Shown piece after piece: positions 23,659 to 34,800 of a DNA stretch of 64,000 nucleotides. The DNA lies in NCBI GenBank assembly GCA_021521415.1, contig JAIQDT010002045.1, forward strand, positions 62,001-126,000. Direction: 5' to 3'. A program made the position numbers and the translations under genes. The first letter of the stretch is position 1; each line of letters opens with the position of its first letter. The notes beneath the pieces were generated by a model, which saw only the letters and a program-made list of their open reading frames with translations, was not told where the DNA came from and did no database searches. The DNA is from Bidens hawaiensis. Lineage: Eukaryota > Streptophyta > Magnoliopsida > Asterales > Asteraceae.

Positions 23659-24055
23659 ATCATCATCATCATCATCATCATCGTACTCAGTATATCCCAC
23701 CAATAGCAAAGTTATGGTAGGGTCTGAGGAGGGTAAGATGTAGACAGCCTTACATCTACCCCATAGGGATAGAGAGGCTGCTTCTAGTGAGACCCCCGGC
23801 TCGATAGTAGTTTTGCATCAAGCCTTGAACATAAGACACATAACACTCAACCATCGGGACACCGACCGATTGGTGCATGTACCCTTGCTTTCGGCTATCA
23901 ACGCCACCACATGATGCCTGATTAACCTTCCCTCACTTTTAACGTTATTTTCACGAGATTAGTAAAATAACGTCAAAATTAGTGCAATTTCACTTTTGCC
24001 CACCCGAGGGTTCACACATATATACATTATATGCGCGCACCGCAAGCATGGCGTA
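23659..24055 (-). mobile_element. SINE, 397 bp, with 17-bp target duplication
   Basis: GAGACGAGAATTAGGTC flanks the element at 23642-23658 and 24056-24072, a 17-bp duplication typical of non-LTR retroposition. On the minus strand the element ends in an (ATG)n tail (plus-strand CAT repeats 23659-23682). It has no ORF. Its 3' half recurs at 25804-25943. A tRNA-like head was not convincingly identified. Confidence 0.85.
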
Positions 24056-24072
24056 GAGACGAGAATTAGGTC

Positions 24073-25800
24073 TGTAATTCAAATTCTTTGTGGTAGTTCC
24101 AAATTATATTAAAAAACTACTGTATGATCTAACCTTAATTTTCTACACAATCTACTACAATCACTATTACAATTTACAAGGTTTAATGTGTGAGTTGACT
24201 GATGTGTGCGAATGAGATCAAAGGAGAACAAAGATCAACTAAATCAAAAAATTATATGGAATAATGGAAAACAGTTCATCGACACTCAATCCATCACCAA
24301 TGATGTTTTACTTAAAAATCCATTGGGTAACTCTCTAAACTCTAATTATCCAAAATCCTATATTAGATTGTGACACCATGAGTTAGTGTTGAATTTTTAA
24401 AGCTTGCATAAAGAAAGTTCAGTCTAGGAACATTGTTCATGAGAAATTTAGGAATTTTCACATACTACAAAGTTAACTCGTCAAACAAATTCCTTAGCTA
24501 AATAAACACGGGTTACTAATGTTGCGCATACGTAGCCTAATCTATATGCGTGCAATGCCTAATCTATATGCGTGCACGTTTAATTTCTTTTTTTATATGT
24601 TTAGTAAGTTATGATTTAATAACTCAATTCATGTAAAGTATTTAGATTCTTATTAAATTAATTAATAACATGTAATTTAATATTAGTTAACATTGTAATT
24701 TAGTTGAAAATATTATAACTTTTAAAGTAATAAACTTGGTGAAAACACTTATTTGGCCGAGACTTGGATTTTGGCTGGCCAAGAGTTGGTGGATTAAAAA
24801 TCATTAGATATATAAGACAAGAGTTTATAAATAAGTATAAGACTTCATAAAATAATTAGTTTAATAAGTATGGTTCATAAAATAAAATAATTAAGTGTTA
24901 TGACTATATAAATTGTAGACTTATAATTTGTGCTTAGTTAAGTCTCATGTACTTTTAATTAAATGTAATGTTTTTTTTTAAATGAGTTTAATTTTGGATT
25001 TGGTTACGTGCGCTGTAAATTTGGACTTGGATTATAGTTATTGGACTTGATTTAGTTTAGGTTGGGGTTAAGTGGTTAACTATGTTGATATTGACCAATA
25101 GAGTTTAGTTGGTCTTAAATGCATTGTGATGGGCTTAATTAAAATGAACTGAACCTTTGGTGAAGGGTTGAGCCCAGTTAACTTATGTTGGGCTTACATA
25201 GTTTTCATAAATATATTGGGCCTTATTAAAGTATATTGGGTTGGGTCCAAAACCCGGTCATACCCAAAACCGGTTTTTAACCAACCCGATTCTTGACTTT
25301 TATTGATCAAACTCAAAACCGGTTCCTAAAATTTATGTTTGCACATCTCTGATTGGGTCTATCTAAATACATTTAAGTTTCTATCAATTACTGACAATAT
25401 AAAAGTTTATATCAACCAAGAATTTTGATGGGTGTTATAATATGCCCCACAAATCACAATATTAAGATTAACATGGCTTTCGTGATAGGTGCACTACAGC
25501 TAACCTCTACATCAGCAACTTACTTTTTTTTTAATCCTATTGAGCTAGAAAAGTCTATCGTTACTAGGTAATGACTTTTTTTTATTTTCTACTTTACCTT
25601 CTTAAATACATTGCCTCTAGGTCCCCCACTTATATCCTTCTAGTATATTATTACAATTACAAAATTTCATGGAAAAAAAAAGTGGAAAAAAAGTGAGAGA
25701 TGTGTAAAGACGATCAAGTATAGCAGGTCTGACAACATGTACAAAGAAAGCGAAAGCAAAATTACTCCAAGAAGAAAACCAGAATAACATATAATGTGTT
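24073..25800. other. Intergenic DNA, one hAT-like remnant
   Basis: Mostly AT-rich without genes. Bases about 25235-25355 (AACCCGGTCATACCC ... GTTTGCACATCTCT) resemble the inside and right end of the hAT-like MITE at 12701-13050. They lack a matching left end. Confidence 0.4.
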
Positions 25801-25803
25801 TTC

Positions 25804-25943
25804 CACAGTGTCGAGGGTCTCACCGGAAGCAGTCTCTCTATCCCTATGGGGTAGAGGTAAGACTGTCGATATCTTACCCTTCTCAGACCCTACCATAACT
25901 TTGCTATTGGTGGGATATACTGAGTATGATGATAATGATGATG
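25804..25943 (+). mobile_element. SINE fragment, second copy of the 23659-24055 family
   Basis: The 3' 140 bases match the reverse complement of 23659-23805 (CTATCCCTATGGGGTAGA ... CTATTGGTGGGATATACTGA). It ends in the same ATG-type tail. The 5' part is missing and the copy is in the opposite orientation. Confidence 0.85.
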
Positions 25944-26060
25944 TCTTCGACAGTGCCTTTGAAATCTCAGGGTGTCCTTGTCAACATTTTTGCAAAAGAC
26001 TGTTTTCACGAGGTTAGGTCACGTGACAATAACCTTATCGTTACTTCAAGCTTACCTTTA

Positions 26061-26089
26061 ATTATTATTATTATTATTATTATTATTTT
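26061..26089 (+). repeat. (ATT)n microsatellite
   Basis: About nine perfect ATT units followed by a T-rich stretch. Confidence 0.9.
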
Positions 26090-26394
26090 TCATAAGTAAT
26101 GAATATGTTAAGGTCTACGACAGATAACGGAAATAGAAAGAAACAAATGGTAATAGATAAGGCATTCTTGCTTTCTCATTTACAAGTGTTTGGGTATTCT
26201 TGGAAGTTGGACCACGTATCTTATCCAATATCACTCATCAGTGTTGTGGACGTGACCTATAGAACAAAAAAGGAAAAAGAGAGTGTCAACTTCAAGAACC
26301 ATGTGATTCAGGTTTTAATGATTTCAAATCAAGCATTATAGAGGACATAAACTTTGTGCTTTTGCGTGTGGTTAAAACATGTCCTACGTGAGTA

Positions 26395-27240
26395 CATGAT
26401 ACATTTTCCTATGATATATACATGCCATACACACTTGTCACATTAGTTTTATGCATTGGCTTGAAGTGTTTAATGGCCTTTTAGGCCCCAACTTGTCTGC
26501 TGTCTTTTTGCTCTCTATCATACAACTCATAACTTGTGTAGGGTAATCTTAGTTCTTTTTTTTTTTACCATCATCATACTTTTGTTTTTAAAATAATTAT
26601 AATTTATTATTTCGGTATCAAACCCGAAAGAAAGAGAATGGTTTTGTAAAAAATTAATAATTTAATTTGAGAAAACTACTTATTATTTTACTTTTAAAAT
26701 GGCTAAGCAGTTCTAGTGATGGAATGAGAATTTTTTAGTTAGAGGGTCATGACAATGTTATTTTCTCAATCGGCTACAACCAATGGGTCCAACCATGTTT
26801 TCTTAAAAGGTTCCGACTTTTATCCAAAAAGATTTAACAAATCCCAACAACCAGGTTGATGCACCCTCTTGACCCTCCCTTGATTCCGCTCCAGAGCAGT
26901 TTCTACTTGCTTGTGAGGGAGTAGTGGAGTTTGTTTGTCTACAATACTTGTTGAATGGTCATAGTTTCATTTGGTCAAACATTCTTTTCTAAAATCAATT
27001 ATCAAGCTTCAAACATATTACTTTGGCCTTTCGATTTTGGTGATTTAAATGCACTGTGATTCAGTGAATTACATAATTACCAACCCGACATATTTGACCT
27101 ACCATACAATTTGACAAAGCTGATTTACTTGGACCGTAGCGTGACAAAAACAATTTCCTTGCACCAACATGCACTTCCATATGTTATTCATGATCACTTG
27201 CTTAAAAGATATTCTTGAGGATGACAGTGACAAGACCTAG
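26395..27240 (+). repeat. Duplicated host segment, copy A
   Basis: Two blocks, about 26395-26710 and 26938-27180, match the same order of blocks at 45940-46260 and 46655-47000 with many substitutions. Anchors are CACATTAGTTT...GATGCATTGG, CTCTATCATACAACTCATAA and ATTTGACCTACCATA. Copy A has about 230 bases between the blocks that copy B lacks. No coding frame is conserved between the copies. Confidence 0.7.
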
Positions 27241-27715
27241 AAATGTCAACACAGACAAAATTTAGGGTGTAACTAGATTCCGAGAAATAAAAACCCGTGT
27301 AAAATTAACTTGTGATGTTTGGATGGCTCCACACGGTTCGTCGAACACATACATTTGTGTAACCACTCTTTAGGCAAACCTTCAGACGTGGCGAATTATG
27401 AAGTGTATGATTAGGTTTAAATTGTTGAGTATGTGCATACCAAAGATATTTATTTTCATTTTAGATAACATAATAACAACTTAATCGCTTCATATCAAAG
27501 AAAAGTTTTTTTCTTTTTAGAGCTTGTGATACTTTATAAAAGAAAAAAATTCTCAAACATTTTGATGATGCCTTAAAGCATTATTAGATCAACCTAGACT
27601 ATTCTATTATCTGATTACGTATATAAACAAAAGGAATACAACAATTACTCCTTGAGTTAAGGAGTTCAACAAATATAGAAGTAAATACAAAAATAATATT
27701 CCATTGTTATCTAAT

Positions 27716-27995
27716 ATGGAGGACCGAGACACCGAATGGCACGGAGATGCTCAAACTAAGCACGCGGGAGACTCGTAGTAAAAATATCAGCCACCTAAAG
27801 ATTGGTTGGAACAAATTTCGTATGCAAGCGTCGGGGGGCAACAAGCTCGCCTATGAAATGGTAATCAAGATTGATATGCTTGGCTCGTTTGTGTTAAACA
27901 AGATTTTGAGTCATGAATAAAGCACTCTTGTCACATAGGAGAGTTGGCCGATCGGGTGGTAAGGCATGTTGCTCACCGCTAGGCTAAGGATAGCA
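27716..27995 (-). pseudogene. Ty1/copia RNase H C-terminal relic
   Basis: Minus-strand reading gives C-D-K-S-A-L-F-M, H-K-R-A-K-H-I-N-L-D-Y-H-F and V-A-D-I-F-T, the RNase H end of a copia polyprotein. Stops interrupt it. LTRs are not visible, so it is a fragment. Confidence 0.85.
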
Positions 27996-28169
27996 AACCG
28001 GCAAACCGCTATCGACTAATTTTCATTTTAGGCCCTAATCTTTACTTTGTTGTTATTTTTGTTTGGCCCCTAGACTTGTAAAGTTGTTAATTTGACATGA
28101 AAGTTTTAAGGGTGTTACAATGTGTCACAAGGAATAGATTACATCCACCAACTTGAAAGTATATGTAAT

Positions 28170-28573
28170 TGTCGAAGCACGAAATGAATCTGACCTGATC
28201 CATGACGATGTTTCCACGGATTTTCGAGATGAACGAACCACGTCTTGATCTTCTTCTCCAGTTGCTTGAGACCTGCAATGGTTTTTTGGGGGAGTGGAGG
28301 TGACTGCTAAGAAATCCTGAGATCTATTGTTTACAGACACAAAAAAGTGGTGGTGGCTCTTATTGAGCATGACCCTTCAATAAGGAGGTGGAGACCTCCT
28401 TATATAGAGAGTCTCATGGCCACCATCATGATACCCTAATGGGCCTAGCCCAGTTAGGGTTACCTCCACAAAACCCCCTCAGCCCAATAACATTGTATTA
28501 GTCCATGTAATAAAATAAGCCAAACATAATAAATTTAGGATCGTAAAACCGGGTTTAGTACCATACCCCTACA
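28170..28573 (-). repeat. 3' LTR of the non-autonomous element
   Basis: 404 bp, TG...CA in both readings. A minus-strand TATATAAG lies near 28399-28406. The flank 28574-28588 on the minus strand is the PPT, with seven G in a row. Confidence 0.95.
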
Positions 28574-28588
28574 AGCCCCCCCAAGTCC
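28574..28588 (-). other. Polypurine tract of the non-autonomous element
   Basis: On the minus strand this is a purine-rich stretch with seven consecutive G adjoining the TGTAGGGG start of the 3' LTR. Confidence 0.75.
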
Positions 28589-28726
28589 AGTGTTGCTCCT
28601 GGACGCGCAAGCGTCTAGGTGGAGCGCTGGACTTTATGAGGTGTGTTAGGCTATGAGGCGGTTTTTTCCCTGTTCTTTGGCCTTGTCTTTATTGTCTTTG
28701 AGTTTTGGGAAATTTTCTTCATGATG

Positions 28727-29272
28727 GTGACGAGCTGTAAAAATAATGAAGCATGCGCGTGAGGCGACTTGCGAGCTATGAGAATAATAATGCCTGCGCG
28801 CGAGAGGCGACTTACGAGCTAAGAATAATAAAGCCTGCGCGCGAGAGGCGTCTTACGAGCTGAGAATGATATAGCCTGCGCGTGAGGCGGCTTACGAGCT
28901 ATGAGAATAGTAAAGCCTGCGCGTGAGAGGCGTCTTATGAGCTTTGAGAATAATAATTAAGCTGGCGCGCGGGGCGACTTACGAGCTGAGAATAATAAAG
29001 CCTGCGCGCGAGGGGCTTCTTACGGGCTGTAGCATAATAAAGCCTGCGCGTGAGGCGTCTTACGAGCTAAGAATAATAAAGCCTGCGCGCGAGAGGCGAC
29101 TTACGAGCTAAGAATAATAAATCTTGCGCGCGAGAGGCGTCTTATGAGCTTTGAGAATAATAATTGAGCTGGCGCGTGAGGCGGCTTACGAGCCGTGAGA
29201 GTAATAAAGCTTGCGCGCGAGAGGCGTCTTATGAGCTTTGAGAATAATAATTGAGCTGGCGCGTGAGGCGGC
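28727..29272 (-). repeat. GC-rich tandem array, left part
   Basis: About a dozen units of roughly 37-45 bases. Each has a GCGCGCGAGAGGCG-type core, then CTTACGAGCT, then an AATAATAA spacer. The array continues at 38492 beyond the nested chromovirus, so it was one array before the insertion. Confidence 0.92.
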
Positions 29273-29580
29273 TTACGTGTGACATCTGCCCCGATCCGAC
29301 CCGACCCAGGTACCCGTTTCTCCGATCCGATCTCTTTCTTTTATGATTTAATATTTATTTATACTTATACTTTATTTTTTAATAATAATATTTTCCTTCC
29401 CGCCTCTTCCTCTCTTTTCCTTTCCTCCGTCCCGCCCTTAAGCCTTGAACCCCTTCTCTTATTTTTGTGTCCTTTGTTTCTTCCCGCCTAAGGTTGTCTG
29501 CGCAGCTCCACGCGCCAGACTCCTTACAAGGAAGCCTGCGTGAAGACCAGTTGTTTCTGCGATACGCGAGGCGAACTGTT

Positions 29581-29829
29581 CTCGCAGCGCGCTAAGAATT
29601 TTAGTTCTTCTCGCAGCGCGCTAAGAACGGTAGTTCTTCCCGCGACGCGCTAAGAATTGTAGTTCTTCTCGCAGCGCGCTAAGAACGGTAGTTCTTCCCG
29701 CGACACGCTAAGAATTGTAGTTCTTCTCGCAGCGCGCTAAGAACGGAAGTTCTTCCCGCGGCGCGCAAAGAATGGTAATTCTTCCCGCGGCGCGCTAAGG
29801 ATAATAGTTCTTCCCGCGGCGCGCTAAGG
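29581..29829 (+). repeat. 29-bp tandem array in U3, each unit a small hairpin
   Basis: Eight full units with an exact 29-base period (starts 29581, 29610, 29639 ... 29784) and a partial ninth. Units carry CGCAGCGCGCTAAGAAC followed by GTTCTT, so AAGAAC and GTTCTT can pair over a four-base loop. The same array is at 36836-37084 in the 3' LTR. Confidence 0.95.
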
Positions 29830-30229
29830 TTTGTTCTGTCAGCCTTCGCCCTCGCGCGTGCGCTCGAGCCTTCTCGCGCTAAACCCTTTGAGTTTTCTTC
29901 TGTTTAATCTAGCCGTTTGCTTTTGTGTTGTCTATTCTTCTGTGCTGTTGACCTGACCTATCTTATGTCTGAAAAGTTACTTTCGGCGCAGCATGCGCAC
30001 CAACCCCATTGGTTGGTAGAAAAAGTGACTGACATTATCTTTTGAGATCTGCTTTTCCATGCTTGACCAGTACCTTTATCTGACCCGCCCATGCCTGTTT
30101 ACTGTTACCTGTCAGCTTTTCCTTGTCCCCTGCAGCTGCCATATCTTTTGATATCTTTTGCTTTTGGAATCTTTTGCTTTTTGGAGATCTTTTCCTCTTT
30201 TCTAGGGATTGTGTTCCCTAGGGTTTCTC

Positions 30230-30237
30230 TATAAATA
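30230..30237 (+). promoter_or_regulatory. Chromovirus LTR TATA box
   Basis: TATAAATA within GGGTTTCTCTATAAATAATA. It is the only strong TATA in the middle of the LTR and is repeated at 37485-37492 in the 3' LTR. Confidence 0.6.
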
Positions 30238-31234
30238 ATAATCTTATTTTTTCCTAACACATCACACACAAACACTTAATTTAACCTCCTCCTTGCTCTC
30301 TCTGCCGCCTCCCTCTCTGCCTCCGTCTTCCTCCCTGTTCTGCCCTGCTTTTCCGGTAATATATATTATATATATAATTTACTTATTAATTATGCTAACT
30401 TATAATCAAGACTTAAAACCAATCATTAAAACAATAATCTTATTTATAGGATAACTTGTGCTTGTTTAAAGTTGGTTCTTGCTTTATCTTTCACCGCATC
30501 GTTTATCAAGTGAGTAATCTCGTACCTAATCCCTTTTTGCTTTTAATGTTTTGGGATGTTCATGTGTTCATACAAACTTAGAGTCTTAAACTGTTTATGA
30601 ACTTTAGTCGCGCAGTATCCCATGTGTTGAGGACGTAGACTTGGCTGTTTATTTGTATGTGTGGATCATTAACCGTCTTGTCGGTCTATTCCGCAGTTCT
30701 CATGGTACCATTAGATGAACACGGGAGAACAATCGTTTATGATTTTCTCTTTTGTTTACACTTGCACAGTCTTTCTTGTTTGTGAGCTCAATTGTGAGCA
30801 CTGGCAGTCTATGAATCTTAGAGTTGGTCCCGATCAGATTACACCCTTGTTGAAAACCAGACATACACATGTTGCGCGCAGATTTATTGTTATCTATGTA
30901 TTGTATTAAACTTGATTTCTCACCAACACGTAAGTGTTTGACGTTTTATTTTAACACATGTTCAGGTTTGCTGTAGCTACATTTGGAGCTTGTGGACACG
31001 TAGGACGTTTTTACTTTTGGACCTAGATTAAAATGTATCAAGACAAGTTATTGTTGTTCGAATATTTTGCCTTATAATATATTGAATTATGTTGCTTTAT
31101 GTTATCTTCTGTCTACTTTGCGTGTGCGCGAATGAATGTATTTATTAAATATTGACACCCAATAGTGTCACGAGTAATGAAACAATATGTGGCGCCCCGA
31201 TGTATAATCCGCCTTTGGTCGGGGTGTTACAGAT

Positions 31235-31246
31235 TGGTATCAGAGC
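31235..31246 (+). other. Chromovirus primer binding site (initiator tRNA-Met)
   Basis: TGGTATCAGAGC, complementary to the 3' end of plant initiator tRNA-Met, starts four bases after the LTR. Confidence 0.93.
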
Positions 31247-31474
31247 TCCGTGACTTTAGGATAGGTGGTTAGACGTAACGGCCTAGAATACCTAAGAGTC
31301 CCTTCTCGCGCATGAGAGAAATCTCATGTTTGCGCGCTTATTGTTAATTACTCGTTGTTTATAAATATGCTTGCGCAGACGCAGTATATGATTTTATGTT
31401 TTATTTCGCGATATTTCGATTTTTGTTGAATTTCGATTTTATTGATTTTTCTTACATATTCGTTTGTTGGATTT

Positions 31475-31731
31475 GAAAATCCGAAAAGTCATGGTGATAC
31501 ATGAATAGTTGATTTTCAATTTCCATTTACGATTATGTTCTGAGGTTGGAGACTTGAAAAGTCATGGTGATACATGAATTGTCAACCTCCAATACTCATT
31601 TTCTTGTATATTTTATATTGAGGATTGAAAAGTCATGGTGATACATGAATCGTCAATCTCCAATACTCGTTTGCTCGTATATTTTAAATTGGGAATTCGG
31701 AAAGTCATGGTGATACATGAATTGTCGATTC
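31475..31731 (+). ncRNA. Four repeated stem-loops in the chromovirus leader
   Basis: A 22-base core AAAGTCATGGTGATACATGA(AT) occurs at 31485, 31558, 31629 and 31701 (spacing 71-73). Each core is enclosed by short complementary arms that differ between copies yet still pair. They are GAAAATC/GATTTTC (31475-31481, 31511-31517), GAGGTTG/CAACCTC (31542-31548, 31583-31589), GAGGATTG/CAATCTC with one bulge (31620-31627, 31654-31660), and GAATTCG/CGATTC with one bulge (31693-31699, 31726-31731). Arm changes that keep pairing point to a selected RNA structure. The leader position fits packaging, dimerisation or translation control, which is inference. Confidence 0.7.
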
Positions 31732-31884
31732 TTGATTCGAATTTGTTACCTTTATTAAGTCTGCATTTAGGGTCATTTATTTTACTTTAACTTTTGACAG
31801 TAACTGACTCCGCGAAACCAAGCTTTTCGAGGTTATACTTTGCGCTAAAACCAAGATATTAACTAAAATTAAAACTTTTATAGA

Positions 31885-34800
31885 ATGCCTCCGCTATCTC
31901 GCCGCCATCAGAGGAGAGAAGCCTCGCGCAGACGTTCGCAGCAACGTTCCCAGGAAATGGCCGCCGCAATAGCCCAAGCTTTGAGCCAAAACAATACCTC
32001 CAGTTATAACATTAAGTCCTTTAACGCGGGTAACCCTCCAAAGTTCACAGGTCTTGAAGGAGCCACCGTGATGCTCCAATGGCTCGAGAAGATAGAAAAC
32101 ACTTTCCTCCACACCCAATGCCCCTCAGACAGACGAACCCTATATGCTTCCAGTGTCCTGGAATCCAGAGCGCTTACATGGTGGAATGGAGTAGCTCATG
32201 CGCGTGGCGCAGAGGCTGCTACCAGCATGCTCTGGGAGGAATTTAAGGATCTCTTGACGCGAGAATTCTGCCCTCCCAACGAAGTTAAGCGCCTGGAGGA
32301 AGAATTTTGGAATCTTAAGCAGTACAGTGGCGAAGCGCGCGAGTACGCGACGCGCTTCCATGAACTAAGCCTGCTTGTCCCTCACCTTGTTACCCCTTCC
32401 CGCCGAGCCATCGAGAAATTCCTTGGGGGTCTCCCCATGGAAATTCAAGATTCTGTATGGGCCAGAAACCCAGCAACCCTCTCTGACGCCATCGAGTTGG
32501 CCGCTGTGCTCAGCGACAACCATGTCAGAGCAGGAACCCTGTTCTTGCGGGGAGCAGAAAAGACCAAACCCACCAAGACTGCCCCTGAACCAACAGAAAC
32601 CAAACCTGAACCCTCAAACCGTAACAACCCGAAGCGTAGGCGCAGACAAGTTTATGCGCTTACCAGCCCGCCCATTGTCCAGCAACCCGCCTACCAACCT
32701 CCAGTTTACGCGCCTAACCCACTGTCGACTTACCCAACTCCTCCTGTAGTCCATAACTATGCCTTAACCAATCCGGCACTCCCTGCCCCGCCAACTAAGA
32801 AACCTTACACAGGAAACCACCCCTTTTGCCCAACCTGTAGACTTCACCACCCACCTCAAGTCCCATGTCGACTTTGTAACCGATGTGGCCGCGCTGGTCA
32901 CTTTGCAGAAAACTGTAGAGTCCTTCCCGCCAATCCAATTGCGCCAACACCACCAGTCTACCCGCAGAACCCACAACCAACCTACCAAAACCCACGACCC
33001 AGATCGTGCTTCAACTGCGGTGATCCCAGTCATTTCCGGAACGCGTGCCCGAGACTACAAGTTCAGATTACGCAAGCGAATCCGGTGAACCAAATTTCGA
33101 ACCAAGTGACGCGTGGCCGAGCTTTTAACATAACCGCGCACCAAGCGCAAGCGAATAATGACGTAGTTAATGGTACATTTTTGCTTAACGGATTTTATGC
33201 TTCTGTACTTTTTGATACTGGCGCCGATCGAAGTTTTATTTCTCGCGCGTTTGAGCAGAAGCTTGCGCGACCGCGCGATAACTTAAAAGAAAATTTTTCA
33301 GTTGAATTGGCTAATGGCGAAACTGTTTTAATTAACTCAGTGATTAAAGATTGCACGCTTAACCTTAACGAAAATGATTTTCTGATCGACCTCATCCCCA
33401 TGCCTCTTGGAAGTTTTGATGTTATTATTGGTATGGACTGGCTTTCGCATAATCGCGCCGAAGTTATTTGCGCCAAGAAGATGATTCGCATACCTCGAGA
33501 AAATGGTGATCTTCATATCTACGGCGAAAAACCCTCCAGTGGTCTTAAGCTTATGTCTTGCGCCGAAGCCCGAAGGCTCATGCGGAAAAGGTGTATTGCA
33601 TTTTTAGCCCATGTGGTTAAACCTGCTGAAGAGAAGAAGCTTCGCGATATCCCCGTTGTGCGTGATTTCCCTGAAGTTTTTCCTGGTGATCTTCCTGGTA
33701 TCCCTCCCGCTCGTGAAGTCGAGTTCCGTATTGATCTTGTCCCTGGTGCTTCCCCCGTAGCTAAATCTCCTTACCGTCTTGCGCCCGCTGAGATGCAAGA
33801 ATTGGCAAGCCAACTTCAAGAGTTGACTGCTAAAGGATTCATTCGCCCTAGCTCTTCGCCCTGGGGTGCTCCGGTGTTGTTCGTTAAAAAGAAAGATGGA
33901 TCGTTTCGCATGTGTATTGATTACCGCGAGTTGAACAAACTCACCATTAAGAACCGGTATCCCTTACCGCGTATTGACGACCTCTTTGATCAACTCCAAG
34001 GTGCCTCTTGTTTCTCCAAGATTGATCTCCGCTCTGGCTATCACCAGTTGCGCATCCGCGATGAAGATGTTCCGAAGACTGCTTTTCGAACTCGTTATGG
34101 CCATTTTGAATTCTTGGTCATGTCCTTCGGTTTAACCAACGCACCCGCCGTTTTCATGGATCTAATGAATCGAGTGTGTAGGCCTTTCTTGGATAAATTC
34201 GTGATTGTGTTTATCGATGACGTTCTGATTTATTCTAAGACCAAGGCCGAGCATGAGCAACATCTTCGATTGGTATTGCAAAAGCTTAGAACCGAGCAGC
34301 TCTTTGCCAAGCTCTCCAAGTGTGAATTCTGGTCTGATGAAGTACAGTTTCTTGGTCATGTTGTAAACAAGATGGGTATTCATGTCGACCCATCCAAGAT
34401 TGAAGCAATCAAGAACTGGATTACGCCGACCACTCCTACCGAGATCCGTTCCTTTCTGGGCTTAGCTGGTTATTACCGGCGCTTCATTTCGAACTTCTCG
34501 AAGATCGCATTGCCTTTAACAGCTCTAACGCACAAAGGTAAACCGTATATTTGGGGCTCGAAGCAAGAAGAAGCCTTTCTGACGCTCAAGCGTTTGTTGT
34601 GTGAAGCTCCTGTTCTTGCGCTACCTGAGGGTAATGAAGATTTTGTCGTGTATTGCGATGCATCCAACCAAGGTCTCGGTTGTGTTCTTATGCAACGAGG
34701 CAAGGTTATCGCTTACGCATCAAGGCAACTCAAGGTTCATGAAAAGAATTATACAACTCACGACCTCGAACTAGGTGCAGTTGTTTTTGCCTTGAAGATC

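Larger units (their letters stand above)
29278..31231 (+). repeat. 5' LTR of the chromovirus, 1954 bp
   Basis: Starts TGTGACATC and ends GTGTTACA. A 29-bp tandem array (29581-29829) lies upstream of a TATAAATA at 30230-30237, so the array sits in U3. Confidence 0.96.

Noticed and set aside
30715..30909. 64-codon frame in the chromovirus LTR, repeated at 37970
   Set aside because: It is identical in both LTRs only because the LTRs are identical. It has no motif and is a non-coding by-product.
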